Assembly (NCBI GenBank): GCA_965153455.1
Contig: OZ234497.1
Coordinates: forward strand, 13,378,302-13,442,301
DNA length: 64,000 bases
Direction: 5' to 3'
Origin: Sphagnum compactum
Taxonomy: Eukaryota > Bryophyta > Sphagnopsida > Sphagnales
Position 1 is the stretch's first letter; every line of letters begins with the position of its first letter. Shown here piece by piece: positions 39,231 to 51,098 of this stretch. The translations under genes and the position numbers were made by a program. The notes beneath the pieces were generated by a model. The model was not told where the DNA came from, did no database searches, and saw only the letters and a list, made by a program, of their open reading frames with translations.

Positions 39231-41176
39231 TACATTTGTTTGCATGTGAGTGTGGATCAATTTTATTTCTTTTTTTTTATTATTTTATTATTTTTTATTT
39301 TTCCCGGTTTTGTGGTTTTGAAAGTTTGACGATTTTTTAATAAAAAATTATCAATTTTTGTTGAATTTACACTAAAAAAAAACCAAAAATTTTCAAAATT
39401 TTCGGGTCACCGAATCACAAAGATTCCCCAAAATTTTGGACCCGTATATAGGCTGCAACCTGGGTATAAAATCTGGTATGAGTACTGATATTAAAGAACA
39501 TGCCAATTTGGTATGAAAGTTATAAAAATGTACCTGATACCAGTGTGGGGCGGGTATGTAATTTTTTTGATAATAGTCGGGTTAGATTTCTTTTTATAAA
39601 AAAATCCACAACGGGTCCAGGTCTATGGAAATTAGAAATTTCAGATAACAGGTCGTGTCCAGGTTTTTAAAATGTAAGTGGGCAATGGGTGTGAGGTGGG
39701 TCCGGGGGTTCCATGCATTTCAAGGCAGGTATACAATCTCGGGTCTTTATCAAAAACCCTGCACAATATCCTATTGAGTTCTTTAAATTATCTCGGTTCT
39801 TTGACAAAAACCCGTCATGATCACTCTTGATTTTTTACCCAGTTCTTAGAAATGAAATATTTGATTTTTTTTTTACTTTCACAAAACCTATTGACATTTA
39901 GGGTTTAGGGTTCATGGATTATGAAATTGCAATCCAAAGTTCAAAGAAAGAATTTTATTAATAAAGAGTTCTGGAAAGGCATATCATTGTCTTTTTATAT
40001 ACTTCTAAATTTGAAACCTAATTATAAGAACTCCGTCATCCTAATGTCCAACGAACATGCATGAATTAGAATGATTGTTTGTTTTGTTAAATATGGTTTT
40101 TTGTATCAAACTATTCCATATTCCTTTCATCTAACATGCTCCAAAAATCAAAAGCTTGATCCAACTAACCTCAAAGTCTAACACCTTCACTCAATCCCTC
40201 CAAAACAAAGATACATACTAACTTTCAAAGATAGACACAACCTATAACCCTAAATGATGTAAACAAATAAATTGACAAACAATGAACCTTCAAAGACAAA
40301 TATAAACATACAAGCAAACAATAAACATATATTGTACATATATTCTCAAACACAAACAGACAAACAAGTAATCAACAAATAGATAACCCTCAAAATAAAC
40401 AACTAATAGATAGTATACCCAAAAAGACAAACAACTAGTAGGCCCTAAAAGAAAAAAACCTACAACAAACCTTCATAGACATTACATACAGACTTTAAAA
40501 GACTAATTTAAGCAAAATGCATACCTGAAATGTACCAAGCATACATACTCTAAAAAGGCAGACACAAAGTAACCTTGAAAGACATAAAGACAAACAAAAA
40601 GACAACTAGACAATAGACAACACATCTTCAAAGACACAAACAACCTTTCAAAACAATTCAAAGTTCAAAAATTATAAACTTTACAAACCAACACAAATTG
40701 AACCTCAAAGACTATGAATCCAAAATCTTCAAATTGTCCATGTTTCACATTGAAACACAGTGAAGACTGAAGACCTCAAAATCTAGAAACATGGAAAAGC
40801 TTTCTACACAAAACCTTAACACATGTAATCAATTCATCATATTCATATTTAACTAATCTTCACATGTAAGGAAGGACTTCTAGCAACTACAAATCCCCAT
40901 CTGCATATTCTTCACACTCCACTTCATCCACAAATTCGGCATCCAACTCATCTATCAAGTCAGATTCTGCTTCATAAACAACTATCAAATCAAATGGTTT
41001 TAGACAACCAACACGAGGATAAGATGGCCAATTCTTGGGGACAAAGATGAACTTGTCCAGATTGTTAATTTGAAATCAACATCTCCTAAATGTTGTGAAG
41101 ACTCTAGCAATGGAAAAAATTCTTTCAATCTCAATTTGACTAGTTGAGATTCCTAAAAAATTTCTTACAAATGTAG

Positions 41177-43395
41177 CTAATGTTGGGAACTTTTGTTGTT
41201 ATATCCGCCACCATGTCTAAGCACATTAACAAATTTTTGCATCAACATGATACCGATGAAACGAACCAAGTTCTTAGCATACAATGTTCTGGTAGGTATA
41301 TGCAATTTTGTTAGTTTACTGGAATAGACTTTGAGAATCCACAAATGAGGCAGATTCATCCAAACAAGCCCCTCTATTTGGTAGCAAACCTTTGTCAGCC
41401 TTTAATAGTAGAGGCAACAACAATTGTTCATCATAATCTACCACCAAAGTGACAACAACTTCATGACCGAAATAAGTAGTCACCAAAAGCATACTTTTGT
41501 ATTTGGGATCCAACATAATAGCCAACATGTTATGGCCTTTTATATAAAAAAAACCATGCATAAAGGAAATAAAGGGTAGAAGGACCTTTAACACTTGGCA
41601 CTTCATACGAGAAATGAACTCTTTAAGTTCATAATCAAATACATTTATCTCCTCTTCACCAAGGCTATCAGGCCCTCTAATGTGAAAGTTCATCACAAAG
41701 TTCCTAACATTTAATTAAAATAAAATGGAAAGCATCCCCAAGGAGCCAATGCCCTTGGCTCTGATTCAAAACACACATTTTCACAATGGGTGAAAGAACT
41801 TTCACAACAAATTCACAAATAACCCAAGTCTGAAAAGAAGCTATGTGGCTCTGAAATGCAATAGTTTGTTGATTGTAACAAAGTGTAATGGCACTTTGGA
41901 AGGTTAATGCATCTTGGAACGATAAAACACAGCTTGCAAACCTACAAGCAACAACACAATTAAATTAGATACTTTGATATTAATTTTTGGCCATTTTCAT
42001 AACCCATGAAATTAACAAAAACAATACATGAAAAAAATTTCATACCTTGTTTTCACGGGTGTACTAAGTTTTTTGGGCCTTAAGCCAGAATCTATGCAAG
42101 TTTTATTGCATGTGCATCTCACCTTCCCAAACTTCTTTGCCTAAGTAATGCACTTTTGAATGTTAGCTTGGGTAGTTTTTATAAATGCATAGGACAATCC
42201 TTAAACAACCTTCTCATTTGCAGTGGCATATTAACAAACCTTTGATAAGGCATGCCCATCAAAAAGCCCCACCATAGCCAAGCTAACACACAAAACAATA
42301 GAGTTAAAAGCATTTGCACAAGTTTGTAGATTAGAACCCTCGTTCTTAACATAAGCAAAGATCTTTTGGGTAAGAGAAAACTTATCCAGAAGTTGTTGTA
42401 ACCTTGGAGCCATAGCTACACCACTAGTATCAGACACCTCAAATAGTTCAATAATGACATGCTTGGCCTCCCATTTGTTGGACAAAAAGTTAACAACAAC
42501 AATAAACACATCATGTGCACCTTTTGACATCCATAAGTCAAAGGTGCAAGTGGCTGAAATATAATCTGCAAGTGTAGGATGCACATAGGTAAGCATGGTT
42601 TTCTCCACCAATCCAAAAAGCACATCATCAACAAATGCATTTATTGCGCATAACTTGTATGTCATTTTCTATAGCCAAATGGATTCAAGAGTCTTCATGG
42701 GCAAATAACCATTGATCACAAATAACATCACATCTTCTAAGAAACAAACCTAGGTTTCATTATCTTTTTTGAATTGGTTTGTAGAAAAAAAAAAACTAGA
42801 TATGGCACTTGGAATCACATGTGCCCGCTTCTTGGTTAGTTCACGGGACAGTGACATAATAGTAACCACATTAGATTTTTTTTGACAAAACTTTTTAATT
42901 AAGGTGTTGTGCTCAAGCTTTAAATTTTTTTCATGGCTATTATGCCATTTGACTTTTGGTAAACAATAAGAACCTTTTCGTAACTTGGTGCGCAATGCAA
43001 ATTTTTTAGGACCAATAACATTATTATGGCATACTATGCACCGCATTATCTGATTTGAAAAAGGGTTTATGGGCTAGTTGTTGTTCACCTTTAAAAAAAA
43101 TCCATGTTGGCGAATTGTGATTATAAAGTTTACAAGCTACATGTTGTTTCTCCAAATTTGTCAAATCCAGCTTTGATATGTAGGCATCAACATCAGGAAC
43201 ATCCTCAACATCATCATCAGCAACATTCCCAAGAACAACATTCCCAGGAACAACATTATCAGGAATCTACAATGCTCTGTCTTCTTTTAGCAGCATTTCA
43301 ACATTCATGTTGCTATCATACCCTGCAAAAATTGGAGTGTTTACATTAAAAGTGGGATCCTCAATGTTCAAGAAAGGTTGATTTGAAGAAGCCAT
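41177..43395 (-). pseudogene. third hAT transposase relic, unlike elements A and B
   Basis: On the minus strand from an ATG at 43395 (MASSNQPFLNIEDP) an acidic leader passes one stop. It then reaches CIVCHNNVIGPKKF with a downstream H-x3-H (42750-43046), a BED-type finger. Next, YISATCTFDLWMSKGAHDVF, NKWEAKHVIIELFEVSDT and KIFAYVKNEGSNL (42231-42665) are the hAT catalytic region with its Asp residues. Finally MLAIMLDPKYKSMLLV and VVDYDEQLLLPLL (41316-41696) are the C-terminal part. Stops and shifts separate the blocks. It is closer to Ac/Tam3-type plant transposases (FDLWMSK, MLDPKYK) than to A and B. No terminal repeats were found. Confidence 0.7.
43185..43270. repeat. short repeat AACATTCCCAAGAACAAC within the hAT relic leader
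   Basis: AACATTCCCA(A/G)GAACAAC occurs twice, flanked by further AACATC repeats. On the minus strand it encodes the Asn-Val-Val-rich acidic stretch of the transposase leader. Confidence 0.55.
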
Positions 43396-43399
43396 GAGT

Positions 43400-45590
43400 A
43401 CTAGTTAAAGAAATAAATGTAAGTGCAACTAATTCAAACAAATAGGAATGGGACACAAAACATCAAACAATGAAACTCATAGTTTGCATAGCCCAAAGAA
43501 CTGGTTTGCTGCTTGCAAGTTCCCAATTCCCACACCTATGCTCCTTGGAACTCTTTTTAGATCAAGTTGAAAAAACTTGTTATTGATTATCTAACAACCA
43601 TTGGAGTTACAACAGCTGTAACCTAAACACCCAAGATGACGCGCTCCCAAGCTCCTTAATAGACTCAAATGTGAGTATAAACTAAAAATAATGGAAGAAC
43701 AAAGAGTCGGGGCACGCTCCTTGGCTCGCAGCACTTTGGGGGGTAGAAGGGCGTGCTGGAACTCCGGGATGGGACAAGGAAGAATGATAATCACTTAATC
43801 ACACACACGGATCTGCACAAAACCAAACAACAAGTTGGTTAGTGCATAGTTGGAGCACTTTGGTGTTAAGACGAACCACGGGTAAACTCGGATTCACAAG
43901 ATTCACCACGGCCCGGACTTGGGGGAAGCCACCACCTACCCCCTTATAGTATACTCTGTGCCTCTCCGCGAGACCCACATCCAAATGGCATTTTGTTCCG
44001 GGACTCCGAATGGGAGTCCCTAAATTGTCGAAGTTGGGACTCCTGCGACTTTGGGGCTCCATAACTTTGTGTGCAGACCTCTGATTGAGATGAGGTCTAC
44101 AGAAAAATTATAGCCCTTGTCGAGAGCTTTCCAACAATATGTCGCACGCCACCTGCACGCAAGTAAATTGGGTTGATTCTTGACTTTTAATGGTCGGGAG
44201 TTAAACTGCCACTTTGACTCCCAGCCTTTCTTTTGGTCATAACTTGTGTTTTAGATGTCCAAATGGCCATGCGAGCCCATTTTAGACATCTATGTTTCAA
44301 TATCTTTTCAATGATATAAAAAAATCCTCAGTGCGATGGGTTTTGACCCCTGGAAATCGCTCTCTGAACATTCGGGAGTCCACCGGGACTCTAACTCCCC
44401 AAAGTGGGAGTTCCCTTGGGAGTGTGAAGGTGCATTCCCTCACACTTTCCTTCACTCTAAGGCTTCCTCTTGGCGTCGTTACATTACAACCCCTTGCTTT
44501 GGTCGAGCCCAAGGTTAGGGTTGCGACACAATAATCCAAAACCCAAAGTGCAAAGAACCCAGAACCCAAAGTGCAAAGAACCCAGAACCTAAAGTGTAAA
44601 AAACCCAAAACCCAAAAACCAAATGGCCAATCTAGAATTCATAGCTTAAACCAATGTGAAGAACATATTGTGCACAATGCAAAAATTGGAACCAGCTAAT
44701 GCAGAAACCTAGAAACCAAATAAAAAAATGCGAAAAACTAACAACCTAGAAACCAAAACCCACAACCAATGTAGAATCAATAGTTTCGAAGAAAATCGTT
44801 AAGCTTTTTCATGATCACAACAAATGCAGCATGAAACACAAAATGTTCATTATGCACGTTACACACATTGTAATCTTAATAGAGACCTAGAAACCAAAAT
44901 GAAATGATGAAACTTGAAACCAAGACTAACCAACATAAACTTGAAGGAAGTCAAGATCGTTCTTTCACAATAGAAGCAAGTTGAAGATCACTCTTTCACA
45001 ACACAAAGGACTTTCTACATTAATCCCACAAGCTTTATACAATGCGAGCAAGAAGGTTGAGAAGCTTACCTTTTTCTGTGTTGTCAATTACTAGTTCCAT
45101 AACTTTTTCTTTTCGTTGCCAAGAAACTTATGAACTCACATTGATGATTGCAAGACCTTGAGAAATCAGCAAAATGGCCACCACGCAACGTCCATCATGC
45201 AATGTTCAAAAGCGCCCAGTTACAAAAGCACTTGTTGAAGGTGACGATATGCAAGATTTGAAATACCATAAACAAACATACGAACAAGGAGATGCAAAAT
45301 GAAACAGAAAACTAACCTAACCCTAAACATAAAGTACACAACAACTTAAAATACCCTAACCCTAAAGTATACCACCTCCAGGTATATGCCTATAAAGGTA
45401 CTTGGGTATTTGGCAAATATTCTTTCTTTTATTTACCTCACGGGTCAAATATGGGTATATATAAAGATTATATCCCAATGATGGGTATGAGGTGGGGGTT
45501 GGTATGTTAACATAGATTGATCTAGGGTATGAGGTGAGGGTGGGTTTTTGAGAAGTTCACATCTGCCGGTTCTAAGGATGTATACTTGGG
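43400..45590. other. intergenic DNA with a GC-richer unknown segment
   Basis: 43590-44530 is more GC-rich than the surroundings and repeats GGGAGTCC / GGACTCC words. It could be part of a retrotransposon terminal repeat but I see no partner copy or coding region. 45360-45560 carries GGGTATGAGGTG words like those near 39680. Confidence 0.3.
44530..44615. repeat. short minisatellite, unit about 23 bp
   Basis: AACCCA(A/G)AACCCAAAGTGCAAAG recurs three to four times with small changes. Confidence 0.7.
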
Positions 45591-45736
45591 TTGATACCTA
45601 GCGGGTTTGGAGATTTTTCTGGTACCCGCCCCACACTGGAAGAAACCCCTGATACCAGGGTTAGTATGGAATGTTCAAAAGTTGATGATACCAGTAAAAC
45701 ACAGGTGTGGACTGAGGTAGACTATTGCCTCATCCT

Positions 45737-48232
45737 CAGGCCTCTCTATCTACGGAACAATCCCTATGTTCCGTTTTTCAATAAAATACGACGCGCTACA
45801 GAAATAAAATACGGAATATACGGAATTTATTTAGAAATCTCTTCTATCATTGGCTTTCATTGCTAATTCTTCAGCAAAGAGCGAATCTGACGGCAGTGTA
45901 AGATCCCTTCAAGTGAAAAAGGAGTAATATTCGATCGGTGTAGATCCTTTTCCCATTTCAAAACTGAGAAATCGCTTTCAACGGTGGCCGTGTTGAGGAA
46001 AGGAGAAGCCAAGCCCCCACAGAACTCCATCAGCTCAGGAAACCGGTCCTTAATGGATGGGGTCTTCCAAGCGTCACTGAAGTCTGTCTACTCACTGTGA
46101 CGAGCCAAGGCAATTTGGAGCCTTGGCTCCTTGCTGACAGCATTCAGAAGCTTCTTGTGTTGATCCGCAATCAAATCAATGGAATTCTGAGTTAAGGAAA
46201 CCGACAGTCGATCGTGGAATTTCAGGACTAACTGAACGACGTCACGTGGTTTCAACGCTAGCAGTTCGTGCGGCAAGCAAGGAGGCATGCCATCGGTACT
46301 GGCGTCGTTCACTTCGTCGCGCAAAGCCTCGACTGAGCTCAACCCGTTGACGATCGACAGAAGGATTTCGCCAACGGCATCTAGAACTTTAGTGCATTCT
46401 TCTAGCTCTAGTGCACCAAGAATTTGGATGGCGAAGATGCCCTGATCTTCAATGAATCCCCTTAGGTCAGCGTAACTGACCTGCCTCTCCCCAATAATGA
46501 CGACGTCCTGCATGGCCGGTAAAGTGTCATCATCGGGAGTGAGTTCCACGAAAGCAAAACGCTGTAAAGAATCCAGCAGTGATTGAACGGCAGCCGTTTG
46601 CTGCTGTAAAGTCACCCGCCGGCCTTGCAAGCTCTGGACGCACTCACTAACGTGCGTTGAGATCTCGCTAATGACAGAGATCAAGATCCAGAAAGCAGGA
46701 GTTGGAAGCTGGTCAAAACGATCGGATGGTTCCGTTTCAGCAAAGTATGTTACAATTTCCGATCGCTTCTCAACCAGAAATCGAGCAACGTGCGACATAG
46801 AAGCCCACCGAGTGGCTGAAAGGTTCGGACAGATGGCTTGCATTTCCTGAACGAGGTTCTTCTGGTGCCTCAAGAACGAAATAATGGAGGTAAGCGTCTT
46901 GTAAAAGTTACAACCTACTCGCTTGTAAACCTTCTGCATAATGATGTCTATTTGATGCAACAAACACCACACTCGCATGAAGTTTGGCTTCACAACATTT
47001 TGGATCCGTGTCACAACTCCAGAAAGACGCCCAGTCATATTTGCTGCCTCGTCCGTAGAGCAACCAATCAACTTGTCTTTCCATAAAAGACAGACAACGT
47101 CAAATAGTTTCTCAAACATCTCGAACGTGGCCAAGCCAGTGTGCCGACCAGCAAATGGGAGAGTAATCAGATGAAGGTTTTCCAGAGCAGAGTTCTGATA
47201 GTACTGAATGCGAACATCAACCCAAGAGGTTTGCTGAAGATCGGTTGACGCGTCAAACGCCACTGAAAATGCCCATTTGCTGCATAGAACTTGCGAAATG
47301 TGTTCAATCGAAAGGGCACATGCAACTCTAGCGTAGGAAACAACCAAGTAATCGCTGCAAGCGTCGAGCTTTGGAATGCCGCAAACCTCTTTTGCATCAT
47401 GAATTGCATCTGCAGCCATGGCAAACGACATTCCACGTCCAACATAACGCGTCGCTAGCAAGAATTGCTTTGACTTGGTGATCTCTACGAGATAGCTACC
47501 GTCTTCCTTCCGTTTAAAAAGAGACAATGCGTTTTCACGTGTTTGCCCTTCCATGTCGGTTGGATGCCAGAGCATGTCGCCAATCACAACATCAACGATG
47601 CTACTGCTGACGATCAATGTGATAGCTTCAGATCGGGGCTCGATGTAATGGCATATAGTTTCAACGTGCTTGACACCGACATCGAAATATTTCGATTTCT
47701 CCTGATGTGCCAGCCCTTGGTATTCTTCCCATCGAGTTTTGTGATTCAGGCGAAGGTGCTGCGTGTAATTATCGGTTCGAAATGGAGGTCCTTCGAACGT
47801 CCAAGTCGTTAACGATTTTTTAGAAGAGCCTTCGCGACCAAAGCATATGCAAAATTGGCAGCGGACATCAACAACTTCAGAAGACATCGGGTCGCGGGCT
47901 GTAATGGAAAGTCCATATTGTATGGCGTGTTTCGTCTGGAAGGGCGTCTTGCGAGCTCTAGCTTTACAGGGACGCTTCGGAGTAGGCTCAGAGGTCTCCA
48001 TCGATCGAGCAAGAATGCAGTAAATGGCAAGGGAACGTCGTTTGGTGATCCGGAAATGCGCCACGGACTTTCAAAACTGAAATAAAGTTTTTTTTTGATA
48101 TCCATTAAAAACGGCACCCTACGAAAATGAAATACAGATTCTTTTTGATACCGTTAAAAAACGGCACCCTACGAAGATGAAATACGGAACTTACGGATTC
48201 TATTAATGGATTTCCGTATATAGAGAGGCCTG
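45737..48232 (-). mobile_element. hAT transposon B, complete with target duplication
   Basis: The 2496-bp element starts CAGGCCTCTCTATCTACGGA and ends with the complement of CAGGCCTCTCTATATACGGA. CTCATCCT flanks both sides (45729-45736, 48233-48240), a perfect 8-bp duplication. TACGGAA words and, at the right end, a repeated AACGGCACCCTACGAA are subterminal. It shares the CAGGCCTC terminus, the single-frame layout and the transposase family with element A, but the DNA is well diverged, so the two are separate lineages and not recent copies of each other. Confidence 0.95.
45863..48064 (-). pseudogene. hAT transposase of element B, one in-frame stop
   Basis: From the ATG at 48064 the frame is open for 658 residues to a TAG at 46088-46090. 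It then continues in the same frame for 74 more codons to a TAG at 45863-45865. The N-terminal BED-type finger is C69-x2-C72 with H103-x4-H108, the same spacing as element A. VAFDAST and STDEAANMTGR supply catalytic-type Asp residues and WCLLHQIDI the C-x2-H motif. The hAT C-terminal block TVESDFSVLKWEKD, with the last Glu, lies beyond the TAG. So the stop removes the dimerisation block unless read through. A start inside the frame at METSEPTPKRP (residue 22) is also possible. Confidence 0.9.
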
Positions 48233-48351
48233 CTCATCCTAGACTCTTAGCCCCCTCCATATTTCAAGAATGCCCTCACCATTACCATAGAATTTTTAAA
48301 TCTGAAATGCACCTGCTGAGGCTCTTGGCATCTTTTCCACATGGGAAGCCC

Positions 48352-48404
48352 ATCTCTTCTTCCAAGCCTCTCCAGGAGGACTGGAGAGGCTTGGAAGAAG
48401 AGAT
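48352..48404. other. perfect 24-bp hairpin
   Basis: 48352-48375 and 48381-48404 are exact inverted copies around GAGGA, starting ATCTCTTCTTCC. It begins 112 bp beyond the target duplication of hAT B and overlaps no gene. Too short for a typical plant microRNA precursor; a small foldback is likely. Confidence 0.85.
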
Positions 48405-48691
48405 ACGCAAGCTCCCAAGCTATACTATATAGTCCTATAACAAAATACTTTATATATTTTGTCTTCTTACCTTGTGTATTTGTGTTCGACTTCCTTTTTG
48501 GATGTCCATTCCATGTACCTGGATCAGCAGGACATTTTTAAGCCTCCTACAAACTTTTGTGGGTGTTAGAGCATCTCCACCGGTGCTCAATATTTGACCA
48601 TGCACACAGTAAAATGAGCTGAAGAAACGTCAAAATATGCCGGCTTAGATATGGTCAGTTTGTTGAGACTGGTAAATGGCGTAGCAAAGCT

Positions 48692-48799
48692 GTTCACCTG
48701 CTAGAGAAGAGTGTAATAAAAATGATTGTTCACCTGCTAGAGAAGAGCGTAATAAATATGATTGTTCACCGGCTAGAGAAGAGCGTAATAAATATGAAA
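48692..48799. repeat. three tandem 36-bp units
   Basis: GTTCACCTGCTAGAGAAGAG starts at 48692, 48728 and 48764, with one or two differences between units. Confidence 0.92.
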
Positions 48800-50982
48800 T
48801 GATCTGCCTGGTGTTCCCTGTTTTTGATTGGCCAATCATAATGATTGGTCCATGTGGTTTGCTATTAGTAGTTCCCACCTGTTTGAAGTCCTAGTTTCAG
48901 TTTTATATGGGTGAGGTTGCAAAAAAGTAAATAACTAAACTTGCAGGCCAACCTCCCCCTCTCCCCCACATGATTCTCATGGAGAGTTTATAGATGGGAG
49001 TGCAAAATTTTGCCAAAGTAAATTTGAACTTTTTAGATTGTAAATGACCAGAACGAGGTTAATGGTAGTCATGTGGCCTTTCTATTGAGATGTTGCTAGA
49101 CGATAGATGACAAGCAATGTATGTATGCAAAACAAAACAAAATTGTCCTGCAGTTGGACCATGGAGTCCATGAACTGACCGAAACATCATAAATATCTCA
49201 TCTTTTCACTAAATCAGGCTAATCCAAATTTAGCATTTCCAAGGTTAAATATAGCCTTCTAGAAGCCTTTGCTCCAGAAGGTGAAGCTAACGGTGTATGA
49301 GATGCTTCATCCTTGTGTAAATTCTCCCTTCGGTGCTAAGTCATTTTAGCACCTACTGAAGCCTTGACCAGCAACTGCACTGGTACCTTCACCTTCTTGA
49401 CTTAGACTTCTTTTAGAGCAAGTTTTCTGCGGGTGCTTCGATATACATCCATTATGGAGTGTTAATTGTTTTTTCAGCCTCATCCATAAACATGTAATTT
49501 TCAACAATATAAGTGGTGAGAGAGACTATAAACATCATCACCTGAACCAATCATTATGATTAGCCAATCAGAAATAAAATTCTAATCTTTAATGAGCATT
49601 GTGAAGACTGTTATATTGTGTGCCCATTTAAACAAGTCCAATCCCACTTTCCCTCCATTTGAGAGCTAAACTTCTACTTCTATGAATTGTATAAAATTTT
49701 GTAATCCATAAAGATGAATATTTTAACAATTCCAAATTGGAGCAATGATAATGTGAAAATTGGTATATGTTCCCTGAATACATTTTACATAAAAATGTTC
49801 AAGTCATCTAACAAGTTCACAATACAAGTTGCTTTATCTTCAACAACCTTGCACATGCCTAGAGCATCACTTTTAACTATGGCCCACCTTTCATAGGAAG
49901 AAAAAGGAATCTCTATAACTAAAAGCCAATGAAAACATAATTAACATCTAAGTTATAGCTCCACTCTTGAATAATCTCAAAATATCTCCTGAAAGAGCTA
50001 TAGCAATAAAAAGTAATGTTCAAGAGACAATAGATAAAAATCAAAACATGAAATATTTGACAATCCCATGTGCCAAACCTTACACACTTTAATTTCAAGT
50101 GTTAAAATGATGTCATAACTTAAAATTAATTGATTTCAACACTTGCCCATTGAAACTCACCATCCCATACAATGTGTCACATCTTGGGCGAACCAGGACA
50201 CACAATGGTATGATGAACAAAATGTTAAATTGCTTCTAAACATTATGCACACACTAAATAAGGTCTTCAAGTCCAAATTTAATGTTTCCCGCATTAAATC
50301 TGGCCTCTAACAGGCCTCACTCAAGAAAGTGAAAGTATTGGTGTAGGTGATGAGTAGTGGTAAAAACCAATGTGGGCAAGTACTTCGTTTTGATGGTTGG
50401 AACTGTGAGTTTTGGTTGGCGAAAATCAAATTGAAATTGGGTTCTAGAACCAAAATAAAAACATATGCGATCCAAGGTCTCTAAGTCCAAATTCAATATT
50501 TCCTCCAATAATTATTAGCTTTAAGAGGCCATACTCAAGAAGGTGAAGTTAGGAGTATACATACCTAGATGCTTGTTCAACCTCACCCCCTTTCCCCCAT
50601 TGTTTCAACATGGAATCCAAATGGACATGCTTTATTTTATTTCATTGTTTTGGCACATGGTTTTTTTGACAAAATACTTTTTCTCTAGTGATTTGTAAAC
50701 CTTCCAAACTTCATTGCAAGAGAACATAAGAAAAGGAGACTTGAGGGATGGGGGTGGGGAGGAGGAGGAGGAAAAGAAAAGTACCTAGAAGAACCAACAA
50801 AAGTCCTAGTTAGATGGTGGCCAACAAACAAGCACAAAAAGTTGTTATGTAAACTTTGAAGGTAGTATCTATCTATGTATGTCTTTCCTGTTGGGCACTT
50901 GTCTTACAAGTAGCATGAAGCCATCATCTTTTGTGTCGGGCACTCACCCATCTTGCAATAATAACAGTGAGTTGAGTCGAGC
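48800..50982. other. intergenic DNA upstream of the receptor kinase
   Basis: No gene recognised. It contains three diverged copies of a roughly 90-bp repeat (AAGTCCAAATTTAATGTTTCC ... ACTCAAGAA.GTGAAG) near 49200-49305, 50260-50350 and 50480-50575, plus a G-rich tract at 50745-50775. Confidence 0.4.
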
Positions 50983-51098
50983 CCAGTGCTGCATTTAACT
51001 TGTTGCTATTGTTTAGTGTTTGTTGAATTTGTATGTTGAATTGTAGCTCCAGTGTTGCATTTAATTTGTTGCTACTGTTTAGTGTTTGTTGAACTGTA
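50983..51098. repeat. 66-bp tandem duplication near the receptor-kinase 5' end
   Basis: CCAGTG.TGCATTTAA.TTGT followed by TTTAGTGTTTGTTGAA is present at 50983 and again at 51049. The second copy overlaps the only signal-peptide-like start I can find for the downstream gene (ATG at 51033). Confidence 0.8.
51033..51089 (+). other. possible signal-peptide exon of the receptor kinase
   Basis: The ATG at 51033 opens MLNCSSSVAFNLLLLFSVC, a short hydrophobic leader that stops at 51090. Donor-like GT dinucleotides (AGTGTTT and GTTGAA) near 51081-51088 would leave the phase that exon 51673 needs. The donors are poor and the exon sits in a duplicated segment, so this is a candidate only. Confidence 0.3.

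Larger units (their letters stand above)
37230..41176. other. gene-poor AT-rich DNA with internal repetitions
   Basis: No gene recognised. It holds a TA microsatellite near 38096-38115, an imperfect palindromic repeat (38480-38960), a 75-bp tandem pair (39060-39230) and a run of CAAAGACAAACAA-like words (40200-40720). Confidence 0.35.

Noticed and set aside
43860-44530. Solo LTR of a retrotransposon
   Set aside because: GC-richer with repeated GGGAGTCC words, but no TG..CA borders with a target duplication and no second copy were found.
48692-48799. CRISPR-like array
   Set aside because: Units are contiguous with no spacers and the genome is a plant's; ordinary minisatellite.
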